DNA from: Microbacterium thalassium
GTDB taxonomy: Bacteria > Actinomycetota > Actinomycetes > Actinomycetales > Microbacteriaceae
Reading direction: 5' to 3'
Assembly (NCBI RefSeq): GCF_014208045.1
Contig: NZ_JACHML010000001.1
Coordinates: 1,860,001-1,924,000 of the forward strand
DNA length: 64,000 nucleotides
The notes under the pieces are model-generated. The model was not told where the DNA came from. It was given only the letters and a program-made list of their open reading frames with translations, and searched no databases. This document shows positions 34,410-46,755 of the stretch, piece by piece (the stretch's first letter is position 1; each line of letters begins with the position of its first letter). The translations under genes were made by a program, and so were the position numbers.

Positions 34410-35267
34410 ATGTCCCCCCTCTTCGACTGCCGTGACGAGGCTCAGCTCCTTCCCGGCATGCGCCAGGCGCGCCAGGCGATCGGCCGCGGCGACCTCGTCG
34501 TCATGCCCACCGACACCGTGTACGGCGTGGCGGCCGACGCCTTCTCGCCGGCGGCGGTCCAGCGCCTGCTCGATGCCAAGGGGCGCGGGCGCCAGTCGCC
34601 GCCGCCCGTCCTCGTCGCCGGCGTCACGACGCTGCGCGCGCTGGTCGCCGAGGTGCCCGAGCCCGTCGAACGCCTCGTGGAGCAGTTCTGGCCCGGCGGC
34701 CTGACGATCGTGCTGCCGGCGATGTCCACCCTGTCGTGGGATCTGGGCGACACGCAGGGGACGGTCGCGGTGCGCATGCCCGCCCACCGCATCGCCCTCG
34801 AGCTGCTCGAGGAGACCGGCCCGCTGGCCGTCTCGAGCGCCAACCTGACCGGCAAGTCGCCCGGGGTCACGGCCGCCGAGTCGCAGACCATGCTGGGCGA
34901 TTCGGTCGCCGTCTACCTCGAGGCGGGCCCGTGCGAGACCGGCGTCTCGTCGACGATCATCGACGCGACGGGCCTGGCGACGGGCGGGTCGGGCACGGCG
35001 CGCATCCTGCGCGAGGGAGCCGTCGACCGCGAGAGCCTCGGCCGTGTGCTGGGCGAGCTGCTCGAGCCCGAGGCGACCGAGGATGCGGACGACGGCGCGG
35101 TGGAGGAGCCCGCCCCCGGCGCGACCGCGGATGCGGTCGCCGACACGGCCGTCGGCGAGCCGGCGGCGCCGGCCGTGCCCGAGACCGGCGACGCCACGAC
35201 CGAGGAGGGCTCGGCGACGGAGGACGACGCTGCGGCGCAGTCGCCGTCGCCCAGCGCGGGCGCGTGA
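34410..35267 (+). CDS. L-threonylcarbamoyladenylate synthase (Sua5/YciO/YrdC family)
   Basis: 285-residue protein. The YrdC-like domain (about 15-210) makes threonylcarbamoyl-AMP for tRNA t6A37 modification: VVMPTDTVYGVAADAF, KGRGRQSPPPVLVAGV, VAVRMPAHRIALELLEETGPLAVSSANLTGKSPG and the C-terminal GVSSTIID. After about residue 215 there is a 70-residue acidic Ala/Glu/Asp/Pro tail of low complexity, not the Sua5 domain. GTGA overlap with the next gene. Confidence 0.92.
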   Translation: MSPLFDCRDEAQLLPGMRQARQAIGRGDLVVMPTDTVYGVAADAFSPAAVQRLLDAKGRGRQSPPPVLVAGVTTLRALVAEVPEPVERLVEQFWPGGLTIVLPAMSTLSWDLGDTQGTVAVRMPAHRIALELLEETGPLAVSSANLTGKSPGVTAAESQTMLGDSVAVYLEAGPCETGVSSTIIDATGLATGGSGTARILREGAVDRESLGRVLGELLEPEATEDADDGAVEEPAPGATADAVADTAVGEPAAPAVPETGDATTEEGSATEDDAAAQSPSPSAGA

Positions 35268-36436
35268 AGCAGTACGTCTTCATCGCGCTGTTCACGGCGA
35301 CGCTCACGCTCGTCCTGGCGTGGGCGATCTGGCGGATCAGCCTCAAGTACAAGCTGTATCCGGGCATCCGCGAGCGCGACGTCCACAAGACCCCGACGCC
35401 GCGGCTGGGCGGCATCGCGATGTACCTCGGCGTCGTCGCCGCGTTCGCGGTGTCGGCGGCGCACCCGTTCTTCTCGATCATCTGGACGGATCCGCAGCAG
35501 CCGCTGGCGATCCTGGGGGCGACGTCGCTCATCGTGATCGTCGGCGTCGCCGACGACCTGCTGGACCTGGACTGGATGATCAAGCTCGGCGCGCAGTTCC
35601 TGGCGGCCGGGATCATCGCCTGGTTCGGCGAGCTGCAGATCTACGCGCTCCCCATCGGCGGGATGACCGTGTGGTCGGGCTGGGTGAGCTTTCTGCTGAC
35701 GGTCTTCTCGATCGTGATCGTCATGAACGCCGTCAACTTCATCGACGGACTCGACGGACTGGTCGGGGGAGTGGCGCTCATCGCCAACGTGATCTTCTTC
35801 GCGTACTCATACCTGCTGGTGCGCGACACCGGCGCCAGCACCTACTTCACGCTCGCCAGCTTCATCGCCGCCGTGCTCATCGGCGCGTGCGTCGGGTTCC
35901 TGCCGATGAACTGGAGCCCCGCGAAGCTGTTCATGGGCGACGGCGGCGCGCTCATGCTGGGCCTGCTGATGGCGGTCTCGGCCATCGCCATCACGGGCCA
36001 GCTCGACCCCGCCATCATCGGCGACAACGACGCGTTCGGCCGCTCGCAGCTGCTCGGTGCCTTCATCCCGATCATCCTGCCGGTTGTGATCGTCTTCCTG
36101 CCGCTGCTGGACTTCGGCCTCGCGGTGATCCGCCGCATGCGTGCGGGCAAGTCGCCCTTCGCGCCCGACCGCAAGCACCTGCACCACCGCATGCTCGATC
36201 TCGGGCACAGCGACCGGGACGCCGTGCTGATCTTCTACGCGTGGACCGCCATCGTCGGCCTCTCGGTCCTGCTGATGTACATCGGCACGGGGCAGGACTG
36301 GCCCGGCGAGTACCTGGCCGGCGTCGTGTTCGGCGTCGTCGGCATCGCGGCCTGCCTGGTCGTCACGCTCCTGCCGCCGACACCCGCCCGCTCCGAATCA
36401 TCCGCCCCCGAGCACACCCCCCAGGAGGCCTCATGA
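35264..36436 (+). CDS. MraY/WecA family phospho-N-acetylhexosamine transferase
   Basis: 390-residue polytopic membrane enzyme transferring a sugar-1-phosphate from a UDP-sugar to a polyprenyl phosphate lipid carrier. Motifs: DVHKTPTPRLGGIAMYLG, VGVADDLLDLDWMIKL, AVNFIDGLDGLVGG (the Asp-rich motif), KLFMGDGGALMLG, and DRKHLHHRMLDLGHS. The position before atp genes is that of Rv1302 (WecA) in Mycobacterium, so it probably starts a cell-wall linkage or teichoic/arabinogalactan-like polymer. GTG start overlaps the previous stop. Confidence 0.92.
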   Translation: MKQYVFIALFTATLTLVLAWAIWRISLKYKLYPGIRERDVHKTPTPRLGGIAMYLGVVAAFAVSAAHPFFSIIWTDPQQPLAILGATSLIVIVGVADDLLDLDWMIKLGAQFLAAGIIAWFGELQIYALPIGGMTVWSGWVSFLLTVFSIVIVMNAVNFIDGLDGLVGGVALIANVIFFAYSYLLVRDTGASTYFTLASFIAAVLIGACVGFLPMNWSPAKLFMGDGGALMLGLLMAVSAIAITGQLDPAIIGDNDAFGRSQLLGAFIPIILPVVIVFLPLLDFGLAVIRRMRAGKSPFAPDRKHLHHRMLDLGHSDRDAVLIFYAWTAIVGLSVLLMYIGTGQDWPGEYLAGVVFGVVGIAACLVVTLLPPTPARSESSAPEHTPQEAS

Positions 36437-36891
36437 GCCGCCCATCCGTCTCGAGCACGCCGATCCTGCGCACGACCCTCGTGTGGTCGGCCGTCGTCAC
36501 CGCCGCGCTTGCCGTCACCGGCGCCGTCATCGGATATGCCGTCGCCGGCATGCCGGGGCTGTGGAGCGCGCTCGTCGGGATCCTCGTCGCCGCCCTCTTC
36601 CTCGCGATCACCGGCGCCAGCATCCTCATCGCGAACCGCTGGTACGGCGACGACCTCTACGTGCCGCTGTTCTTCGGCATCGTGCTGGGCGGCTGGCTGC
36701 TGAAGTTCGTCGTCTTCCTCGTCGTGCTGGTGGTCCTCCGGGGGCAGGACTGGGTCGAGCCCACGGTGTTCTTCGTGGCGCTGGTCGCCAGCGTCCTGGC
36801 CTCGCTCGCGATCGACGTCGTGGTCATGCTGCGCATGCGCGTACCGCACGCCAGCGACGTCGCTCTGCCGACCGAATCCAGCGAGGATTGA
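36433..36891 (+). CDS. AtpI-like four-helix membrane protein
   Basis: 152-residue protein with four hydrophobic helices (LVWSAVVTAALAVTGAVIGYAV; LWSALVGILVAALFLAITGASIL; LFFGIVLGGWLLKFVVFLVVLV; VFFVALVASVLASLAIDVVVML). Its size, topology and place just upstream of atpB match AtpI, an assembly helper of the F1Fo c-ring, but sequence similarity of AtpI proteins is low, so this is by context. ATG overlaps the transferase stop (ATGA). Confidence 0.65.
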   Translation: MSRPSVSSTPILRTTLVWSAVVTAALAVTGAVIGYAVAGMPGLWSALVGILVAALFLAITGASILIANRWYGDDLYVPLFFGIVLGGWLLKFVVFLVVLVVLRGQDWVEPTVFFVALVASVLASLAIDVVVMLRMRVPHASDVALPTESSED

Positions 36892-36920
36892 GCGCGCACT
36901 CGGGTGCCTCTCAGATTTGA

Positions 36921-36926
36921 TAGGCT
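36921..36926 (+). promoter_or_regulatory. Candidate -10 box of the atp operon
   Basis: TAGGCT preceded by TTTGA, about 100 nt before the atpB start. It would give a leader of roughly 95 nt. No clear -35 hexamer. Confidence 0.45.
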
Positions 36927-37028
36927 GGTCCGGCGCCCGCCCGCTCGCCCTGTGAGCGCCTGCGGAGCGCGACTCACCGACCATCGTCGCAACGGTCCCG
37001 CACCGATGCCCCGAAGCTGGAGTCAGCG

Positions 37029-38143
<1,115 letters not shown>

Positions 38144-38171
38144 TCGCTGACACCAGTCCAAAGGAGACAGG

Positions 38172-38723
38172 ATGCTGAACGCTCTTGTCGCGTACGCCGC
38201 GGAGGAGGGGGAGGTTCACAACCCCCTCATCCCCGCGTGGTACGACATCATCTGGTCGGCGGTCTGCTTCGTCGTCATCCTCTTCATCTTCTGGAAGGTC
38301 GCCCTTCCGCGCATGAAGAAGCTGCTCGACGAGCGCTCGGCGGCCATCGAGGGCAACATCGCCAAGGCGGACGAGGCCCAGCGCAAGGCCGAGGCGGCCC
38401 TCGAGGAGTACACCTCGCAGCTCGCCGACGCCCGCAAGGAGGCCGGTGAGATCCGCGACGCCGCCCGTGAGGACGGCCGGAAGATCGTCGCCGAAGCCAA
38501 GGAGAGCGCCTCGGCTGAGGCCACTCGCCTGACCACCGCCGCGCACTCGCAGATCGAGGCGGAGCGTCAGTCGGCGCTCGTGTCGCTGCGCAGCGAGGTC
38601 GGCACGCTCGCCCTCGATCTCGCCGGCGGCGTGATCGGCGAGACGCTGTCCGACGACAAGAAGGCCCAGGCCGTCGTCGACCGCTTCCTGGCGGACCTCG
38701 AGGCCACCGAGGCGGCGAAGTAA
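38172..38723 (+). CDS. atpF: F1Fo ATP synthase subunit b
   Basis: 183-residue peripheral-stalk subunit. One N-terminal membrane helix (IIWSAVCFVVILFIFWKVALP) is followed by a long charged coiled coil (MKKLLDERSAAIEGNIAKADEA onward) that contacts subunit delta. AAGGAGA lies upstream of ATG 38172. The stop overlaps the delta start (TAATG). Confidence 0.96.
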   Translation: MLNALVAYAAEEGEVHNPLIPAWYDIIWSAVCFVVILFIFWKVALPRMKKLLDERSAAIEGNIAKADEAQRKAEAALEEYTSQLADARKEAGEIRDAAREDGRKIVAEAKESASAEATRLTTAAHSQIEAERQSALVSLRSEVGTLALDLAGGVIGETLSDDKKAQAVVDRFLADLEATEAAK

Positions 38724-39514
38724 TGGGCAGCGCGACCACTCAGGCGCTCGCGAAGACCACGTCGGCGCTCACCGTGGCGTCCGGCGTGGATCTCGCGGTC
38801 GCCCGCGAGCTGTTCGCCGCGGCCCGGGCCGTCGACGGCTCGTCGCACCTGAGCGGCGCGCTCGCCGACTCCGCGGCGTCGACCGAGGCGCGGCGCAAGG
38901 TCGTCGCCGACGTCTTCGCCCGCGCGGTGACGCCCGTGACGCTGTCGCTGCTGACCACCGCGGTCGAGCAGCGCTGGTCGTCGCCGGCCGACCTGGTCGA
39001 CGCGATCGAGGAGCTCGCGATCCGGGCGGCCGCCAAGGCCGAGCCGAACGCGGACGTCGAGGGCGACCTCTTCGGCTTCTCACGCACCGTCGCCCAGAAC
39101 CCCGAGCTCGAACTCGCCCTCGGCAGCCGTCTGGGCGAGGCCTCGGCGAAGGGCTCGCTCGTCGAGTCGCTGCTGGCGGGGCGCGCGAACGCGGCGGCGA
39201 CGCTGATCGCGGCATCCGTCGTCCAGCACCCCCGCGAGCGCCGCGTGCGTCAGCTGCTGAGCCGCGCGATGAACATCGTGTCGGACCAGCGCGGCCGCAC
39301 CGTCGCGACCGTGTACGCCGCTGCGCCTCTGAGCGCCGCGCAGACCGACCGTCTGGCCGGTGCGCTCGCGAAGCGCTACGGCACGGGCGTGTCGCTGAAC
39401 ACCGTGATCGACCCGACCGTCGTCGGAGGCCTGCGCGTGCAGGTCGCGGACGACGTGATCGACGCGAGCGTGTCGGCTCGACTGGCGGACCTGCGCCAGC
39501 GACTGGCGGGCTGA
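38723..39514 (+). CDS. atpH: F1Fo ATP synthase subunit delta
   Basis: 263-residue OSCP/delta subunit joining the stalk to the top of F1. The N-terminal helical bundle occupies the first half; the conserved C-terminal part reads SVVQHPRERRVRQLLSRAMNIV and TVYAAAPLSAAQTDRLAGAL, ending VVGGLRVQVADDVIDASVSARLADLRQRL. It is longer than the E. coli protein (177), as usual in this group of actinobacteria. ATG overlaps the atpF stop by one base. Confidence 0.95.
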   Translation: MGSATTQALAKTTSALTVASGVDLAVARELFAAARAVDGSSHLSGALADSAASTEARRKVVADVFARAVTPVTLSLLTTAVEQRWSSPADLVDAIEELAIRAAAKAEPNADVEGDLFGFSRTVAQNPELELALGSRLGEASAKGSLVESLLAGRANAAATLIAASVVQHPRERRVRQLLSRAMNIVSDQRGRTVATVYAAAPLSAAQTDRLAGALAKRYGTGVSLNTVIDPTVVGGLRVQVADDVIDASVSARLADLRQRLAG

Positions 39515-39574
39515 CAGACTTCCCGCCGCAGGCGGAGACTTCGGGGCCGAGGCCCCACCGAACGAAGGAAGACA

Positions 39575-41209
39575 ATGGCAGAACTCTCTATCAGCCCCGA
39601 CGTCATCCGTGACGCGCTGAAGGACTTCGTCGCCGCCTACGAGCCCACGGGCGCGGCGGCAACCGAGACCGGCACGGTCATCGACGCGGCCGACGGCATC
39701 GCCCACGTCGAGGGACTGCCCGGCGTCATGGCGAACGAGCTCGTGCGGTTCGAGGACGGCACCGAGGGCCTCGCGCTGAACCTCGACGAGCACGAGATCG
39801 GTGTGGTCGTCCTGGGCGACTTCTCCGGCGTCGAGGCCGGTCAGTCCGTCACCCGCACCGGCGAGGTCCTCTCGGTCCCCGTCGGCGACGGCTACCTCGG
39901 CCGCGTGGTCGACCCGCTCGGCAACGCGATCGACGGTCTGGGCGAGATCGCCACCGAAGGCCGTCGCGCCCTCGAGCTGCAGGCGCCCGGCGTCATGCAG
40001 CGCAAGAGCGTGCACGAGCCGATGCAGACCGGCATCAAGGCCATCGACGCGATGATCCCCGTCGGCCGCGGTCAGCGTCAGCTGATCATCGGCGACCGCC
40101 AGACCGGCAAGACGGCGATCGCGATCGACACGATCATCAACCAGCGGGACAACTGGGAGTCCGGCGACCCGACGAAGCAGGTGCGCTGCATCTACGTCGC
40201 GATCGGCCAGAAGGGCTCGACGATCGCCTCCGTGAAGGGCGCGCTCGAAGAGGCCGGCGCCATGGAGTACACGACGATCGTGGCCGCTCCCGCCTCGGAC
40301 CCCGCGGGCTTCAAGTACCTCGCCCCCTACACCGGCTCGGCCATCGGCCAGCACTGGATGTACGGCGGCAAGCACGTCCTGATCATCTTCGACGACCTGT
40401 CGAAGCAGGCCGAGGCCTACCGCGCCGTGTCGCTCCTCCTCCGCCGCCCGCCGGGCCGCGAGGCGTACCCCGGTGACGTCTTCTACCTGCACTCGCGTCT
40501 GCTCGAGCGCTGCGCGAAGCTGTCGGACGAGCTGGGCGCCGGTTCCATGACGGGTCTGCCGATCATCGAGACCAAGGCCAACGACGTCTCGGCGTACATC
40601 CCGACCAACGTGATCTCGATCACCGACGGTCAGATCTTCCTGCAGTCCGACCTCTTCAACGCGAACCAGCGTCCCGCGGTGGACGTGGGCATCTCGGTGT
40701 CGCGCGTCGGCGGCGACGCCCAGGTGAAGTCGATCAAGAAGGTCTCGGGAACGCTCAAGCTCGAGCTCGCGCAGTACCGCTCGCTCGAGGCGTTCGCGAT
40801 GTTCGCCTCGGACCTCGACGCGGCCTCGCGTCGTCAGCTCGCCCGCGGCGCGCGTCTGACCGAGCTGCTCAAGCAGCCGCAGTACTCGCCGTACCCGGTC
40901 GAGGAGCAGGTCGTCTCGATCTGGGCCGGCACCAACGGCAAGCTCGACACCATCGAGGTCGAGGACGTGCTGGCGTTCGAGCGCGAGCTGCTGGACTACC
41001 TGCGTCGCAACACCTCGATCCTCGAGACGCTGCGCGAGAAGAACGTCCTGGACGACGACACCGTCGCCGAGCTCGAGAAGGTGACCGACGACTTCATCCT
41101 CGAGTTCCGCTCGGGCAAGGGTCAGGCCATCGCCAAGCCCGGCCACGAAGAGGTCGCGGCCGCGGGCGCCGAGGGCACCCAGGAGCAGATCGTCAAGGGT
41201 CGCCGCTAA
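39575..41209 (+). CDS. atpA: F1Fo ATP synthase subunit alpha
   Basis: 544-residue non-catalytic nucleotide-binding subunit. N-terminal beta barrel (about 30-100), P-loop [13 protein letters not shown] near 173, Walker [17 protein letters not shown], and the alpha signature [17 protein letters not shown] with the catalytic-interface Arg. The C-terminal helical domain ends in a charged tail. GAAGGAAGAC before ATG 39575. Confidence 0.98.
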   Translation: MAELSISPDVIRDALKDFVAAYEPTGAAATETGTVIDAADGIAHVEGLPGVMANELVRFEDGTEGLALNLDEHEIGVVVLGDFSGVEAGQSVTRTGEVLSVPVGDGYLGRVVDPLGNAIDGLGEIATEGRRALELQAPGVMQRKSVHEPMQTGIKAIDAMIPVGRGQRQLIIGDRQTGKTAIAIDTIINQRDNWESGDPTKQVRCIYVAIGQKGSTIASVKGALEEAGAMEYTTIVAAPASDPAGFKYLAPYTGSAIGQHWMYGGKHVLIIFDDLSKQAEAYRAVSLLLRRPPGREAYPGDVFYLHSRLLERCAKLSDELGAGSMTGLPIIETKANDVSAYIPTNVISITDGQIFLQSDLFNANQRPAVDVGISVSRVGGDAQVKSIKKVSGTLKLELAQYRSLEAFAMFASDLDAASRRQLARGARLTELLKQPQYSPYPVEEQVVSIWAGTNGKLDTIEVEDVLAFERELLDYLRRNTSILETLREKNVLDDDTVAELEKVTDDFILEFRSGKGQAIAKPGHEEVAAAGAEGTQEQIVKGRR

Positions 41210-41229
41210 GGCGCGCTCGGACAGGAACC

Positions 41230-43594
<2,365 letters not shown>

Positions 43595-43596
43595 TC

Positions 43597-43857
43597 ATGC
43601 CGCTCATCGTGAGTCTGGTCTCCGCCGACGCGGAGGTCTGGTCGGGCGAGGCCTCACTCGTGGTCGCCAAGACCGTCGAGGGAGAGATCGGCTTCATGCC
43701 CGGTCACGAGCCGGTGCTGGCGATCCTCGCCGAGGGCCAGGTGCGCATCACCCAGAGTTCGGGGTCGAAGATCATCGCCAACGCGCAGGACGGGTTCCTG
43801 TCGATGGAGGGCGATGAGCTGACGATCGTGGCCGGCAACGCGGCGCTGATCTCCTGA
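43597..43857 (+). CDS. atpC: F1Fo ATP synthase subunit epsilon, short form
   Basis: 86-residue beta-sandwich domain only (LIVSLVSADAEVWSGEASLVVAKTVEGEIGFMPGHEP then QVRITQSSG...). The C-terminal helical hairpin present in E. coli epsilon (139 residues), which can insert and block rotation, is absent. The gene ends cleanly at TGA with no sign of frameshift. It starts 3 nt after atpD. Last gene of the operon; a hairpin follows at 43869. Confidence 0.95.
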   Translation: MPLIVSLVSADAEVWSGEASLVVAKTVEGEIGFMPGHEPVLAILAEGQVRITQSSGSKIIANAQDGFLSMEGDELTIVAGNAALIS

Positions 43858-43868
43858 CGACATCGCGC

Positions 43869-43898
43869 ATGCGCCGTCCGGTCCGCCGGGCGGCGCAT
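43869..43898 (+). terminator. Hairpin after the atp operon
   Basis: 12-bp stem (ATGCGCCGTCCG with CGGGCGGCGCAT, one G-U) around a 6-nt loop, 12 nt after the atpC stop. There is no T-run, so it may be a weak terminator or an mRNA 3'-end stabiliser. It lies just before yaaA. Confidence 0.6.
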
Positions 43899-43914
43899 TC
43901 GCATGTCCGCTGAC

Positions 43915-44664
43915 ATGCTGCTCCTCCTTCCTCCCTCCGAGACCAAGCGCCCCGGCGGAAAGGGCGCCCCCGTCGCCTTCGACACCCTGGCGCTGCCGGT
44001 GCTCGCGCCGCAGCGTTCCGCGGTCTCCGACGCGCTGATCGCGCTCAGCGGCGACGAGGTCGCCGCCGCGCGTGTCCTCAAGCTCAGCGCGAAGCAGCGC
44101 GGCGACATCGCGGCCAACGTCGCGCTGCGCACCGCGCCGACGATGCCCGCCGTGGACCGCTACACCGGGGTGCTCTTCGACGCCCTCGCGGCGGACGCCC
44201 TCGACGGCGCGGCGCGGCGGTGGCTCGGGCGCCACGTGCTCATCCACTCGGCGCCGTTCGGTCCCGTGGGGGCGCTCGATCGGATCCCTGCGTACCGGCT
44301 GGCGGCGGGAACCTCGCTTCCCGGCCTGCCGTCGCTGAAGAAGGTGTGGGCAGAGGCGGTCTCGGGGGCCCTGGCCACCGCGGAGCCCGCCTTCGTGCTC
44401 GATCTGCGGTCCGAGGCCTACCGGGCGCTCGGGCCCATCCCGTCCGATGTGAGCAGCGCGTACGTGCGCGTCGTGACGGATGCCGGCGGGGGAGCGGTGC
44501 GAGCGCTGAACCACTTCAACAAGCACGCCAAGGGCGCGCTGGTGCGCGCCCTCGCCGAGCAGCGGCCGCGCGTCCGATCGCTGGCGGATTTCGCCGGATG
44601 GGCCGAGGGGGCAGGGTTCCGCGTCGAGGGCGGCCCCGACGAGGAGCTCCTGCTCTTCGCCTAG
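43915..44664 (+). CDS. yaaA: Peroxide stress protein YaaA family (DUF328)
   Basis: 249-residue protein of the YaaA/DUF328 family, which lowers free iron during peroxide stress in E. coli and has a DNA-binding-like fold. Family signatures are MLLLLPPSETKRPGG at the start, SAKQRGDIAANVALRTAP, RYTGVLFDAL, and HFNKHAKGALVRAL. I prefer ATG 43915 because family members begin at this Met-Leu-hydrophobic strand; an in-frame ATG at 43903 is possible. No ribosome-binding site decides. Confidence 0.92.
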   Translation: MLLLLPPSETKRPGGKGAPVAFDTLALPVLAPQRSAVSDALIALSGDEVAAARVLKLSAKQRGDIAANVALRTAPTMPAVDRYTGVLFDALAADALDGAARRWLGRHVLIHSAPFGPVGALDRIPAYRLAAGTSLPGLPSLKKVWAEAVSGALATAEPAFVLDLRSEAYRALGPIPSDVSSAYVRVVTDAGGGAVRALNHFNKHAKGALVRALAEQRPRVRSLADFAGWAEGAGFRVEGGPDEELLLFA

Positions 44665-44715
44665 ACCGCCGGGAAGAACATCCGGCGAACAATCTCGCGC
44701 AATGCTGGGAGAACG

Positions 44716-44745
44716 CTGACAAATGGGCCCCGCCGTCGCTAGCAT
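44716..44745 (+). promoter_or_regulatory. Promoter of the proline-rich membrane protein gene
   Basis: CTGACA at 44716-44721 and TAGCAT at 44740-44745, separated by 18 bp: the best matched -35/-10 pair I found. The resulting leader of about 60 nt can fold through CTGGGG/CCCCAG with an inner CGAG/CTCG stem just before the GGAAGG ribosome-binding site. Confidence 0.6.
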
Positions 44746-44814
44746 GAGCGGGCGGGCCCGCGGCACTGGGGCGAGGCTCGTCTCGATGTCCCCAGAAACC
44801 CGGAAGGTTGCTTC

Positions 44815-45576
44815 GTGTACGACTACGACTACGGTTACGGCGCTTGGGTCGCCGTGTGGCTCGTGCTTCTCCCCATCCTGTTCATCCTCGCGATCGCCGG
44901 CTACATCATCGGCGCGTGGTTCCTGATGAAGGTCTTCGACAAGGCCGGCGTCCAGGGCAAGTGGCGGGCGTGGATCCCGATCTACAACTCGATGGTCGTG
45001 GCCAAGCTCGGCGACCTGTCGCCGTGGGTCATGCTCGGCGCCATCGCCGCGTCGGCCGTCCTCGGCAACATCCCGGTCATCGGCTGGCTCCTCGGGCTGC
45101 TCGGCATCGCCGCCTGGGTGATGTCCGGCTGGCGTCTGGGGCTCAAGCTCGGCAAGGACTGGCCCTATCTGCTGATCTGGCTGATCCCGGGTGTCGGCAC
45201 GCTGGTCTGGCTCGGCATCCTCGCCTTCGGCAAGGAGCAGTGGAACCCGGCGGTCGCGCCGTCGCCGTGGCGCAACACCTTCCTCAAGGACACCACCGTG
45301 TGGGACGGCATCCCGGTCCAGCCGGATGCCGCCGCCGCGGCCCAGCCCGCACAGCCGACCCAGCCGCCCGCCGGCTACCCGGCGCCTCCGGCGGGCTACA
45401 CGCCGCCCCCCGCGCCCCCGGCAGCTCCGCCGGCCCCGCCGGCTGCCGCGCCCGCACCGCCGACGACTCCGCCCGCACCGCCGGCCGCACCGCCCGCGGC
45501 CGCGCCCGAGCCGCCCGCCGCTCCCGAGCCGCCGGCCACCGAGCCGCCGGCCGCGCCCGAGCCGCCCAAGCAGTAG
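44815..45576 (+). CDS. DUF5684-like membrane protein with long Pro/Ala-rich tail
   Basis: 253 residues. Tyr/Asp-rich N terminus (YDYDYGYG), then four or five helices including VWLVLLPILFILAIAGYIIGAW, and the conserved-looking KAGVQGKWRAWIPIYNSMVVAKLG ('G-W-x-x-x-IPIYN' is typical of DUF5684 proteins). The last 95 residues are Pro/Ala repeats such as PAPPAAPPAPP, probably disordered. Start GTG with GGAAGG upstream. Function unknown. Confidence 0.72.
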   Translation: MYDYDYGYGAWVAVWLVLLPILFILAIAGYIIGAWFLMKVFDKAGVQGKWRAWIPIYNSMVVAKLGDLSPWVMLGAIAASAVLGNIPVIGWLLGLLGIAAWVMSGWRLGLKLGKDWPYLLIWLIPGVGTLVWLGILAFGKEQWNPAVAPSPWRNTFLKDTTVWDGIPVQPDAAAAAQPAQPTQPPAGYPAPPAGYTPPPAPPAAPPAPPAAAPAPPTTPPAPPAAPPAAAPEPPAAPEPPATEPPAAPEPPKQ

Positions 45577-45586
45577 GTCACGACGA

Positions 45587-45618
45587 CGACGGCCCTCTCC
45601 GACCGGCGGGGGCCGTCG
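45587..45618. terminator. Hairpin after the proline-rich protein gene
   Basis: Perfect 9-bp stem CGACGGCCC/GGGCCGTCG with a 14-nt loop, 10 nt after the stop and just before the next promoter. It has no T-run. It is probably a terminator-like barrier. Confidence 0.5.
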
Positions 45619-45634
45619 CCTGTGCCGGGCGGGA

Positions 45635-45646
45635 TAGCGTGAAGGC
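45635..45646 (+). promoter_or_regulatory. Leaderless promoter of the aldo/keto reductase gene
   Basis: TAGCGT at 45635-45640, 6 nt (GAAGGC) and ATG at 45647. The intervening GAAGG is too close to serve as a good ribosome-binding site. Confidence 0.5.
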
Positions 45647-46639
45647 ATGACAGCGTCTGTTCCGCTCCGCCGCGCCGGGTCATCCGGCCTTCTCGTCTCC
45701 GCCGTCGGCCTCGGCTGCAACAACTTCGGGCGGCCCGGGACCCGCACCGAGACGCTCGAGGGCACGCGCGACGTGCTCGACGCCGCCATCGACGCGGGCG
45801 TGACGTTCCTCGACACCGCCGACATGTACGGCGGCGAGCCGGGTCTGTCCGAGACGCTCATGGGCCAGGCGCTCGAGGGTCGTCGCGACAGCGTCGTCCT
45901 CGCGACGAAGTTCGGGCACCCCGGGCGCGACATGGGCTACGTCCCGTCGGGCGCGAAGGCGTCGCGTTCGTACATCCGCCGCGCGGTCGAGGGGTCGCTG
46001 ACGCGCCTGCGCACCGACTGGATCGATCTGTACCAACTGCACGTGCCCGACGCGGACACGCCCATCGCGGAGACGCTCGACGCGCTCGGCGACCTCGTGC
46101 GGGAGGGCAAGGTGCGCTACATCGGACACTCGAATCTGGCCGGGTGGCAGATCGCCGAGGCCCACTTCACCGCGGCGGAACGCGCCGGCATCCCGTTCGT
46201 GACCGCGCAGAACCACTACAGCCTGCTCGCACGCGCCGCCGAGCGGGAGGTGCTGCCGGCGGTGAGGCGCTTCGGCCTCGGATTCCTGCCGTTCTTCCCG
46301 CTCCACAACGGCCTGCTGACGGGAAAGTTCTCACGGGACCAGGCGCCGGCCGACACGCGCATCATGCGCCAGCGCGAGCACATCTGGCGCGACGCGCCGT
46401 GGGACGCGCTCGAGGAGTATCGCGCCTTCTGCGACGAGCGCGGCATCACGATGCTCGAGGCGACCTTCGGGTGGCTGCTGGCGCGACCGGAGCTCGCGAG
46501 CGTCATCGCCGGGGCGACCACGCCCGATCAGGTGCGCGCGAACGCGGCGGCCGCGTCCGCGTGGCAGCCGACGGCCGACGAGGTCGCGGCGATCGACGCG
46601 ATCCTGCCGCTTCCCGCGGACCCGGCGACAGGGGCCTGA
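45647..46639 (+). CDS. Aldo/keto reductase
   Basis: 330-residue NADP(H)-dependent TIM-barrel oxidoreductase. The tetrad is visible: Asp and Tyr in FLDTADMYGGEPGLSE, Lys in VVLATKFGHPG, His in DLYQLHVPD. Cofactor site is GWLLARPELASVIAGATTPDQV with the RxxxVIAG-type pattern. It resembles the YajO/Tas-like branch. Substrate is unknown. Confidence 0.92.
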   Translation: MTASVPLRRAGSSGLLVSAVGLGCNNFGRPGTRTETLEGTRDVLDAAIDAGVTFLDTADMYGGEPGLSETLMGQALEGRRDSVVLATKFGHPGRDMGYVPSGAKASRSYIRRAVEGSLTRLRTDWIDLYQLHVPDADTPIAETLDALGDLVREGKVRYIGHSNLAGWQIAEAHFTAAERAGIPFVTAQNHYSLLARAAEREVLPAVRRFGLGFLPFFPLHNGLLTGKFSRDQAPADTRIMRQREHIWRDAPWDALEEYRAFCDERGITMLEATFGWLLARPELASVIAGATTPDQVRANAAAASAWQPTADEVAAIDAILPLPADPATGA

Positions 46640-46695
46640 CGGCCGGTTCGCCCGAGGCGTAACCGCCGCGTTTGTCGCGCCGCCGCCCCCGGGCG

Positions 46696-46701
46696 TAGCG
46701 T
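46696..46701 (+). promoter_or_regulatory. Candidate -10 box of the ABC exporter pair
   Basis: TAGCGT 54 nt before GTG 46756, leaving a leader of about 45 nt that ends in GGAAGGA. Confidence 0.4.
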
Positions 46702-46755
46702 GTCACCGCGTGCGCGGTGCGCCCTGGCGTCGTCCCCGGGCACGGGAAGGATGTC

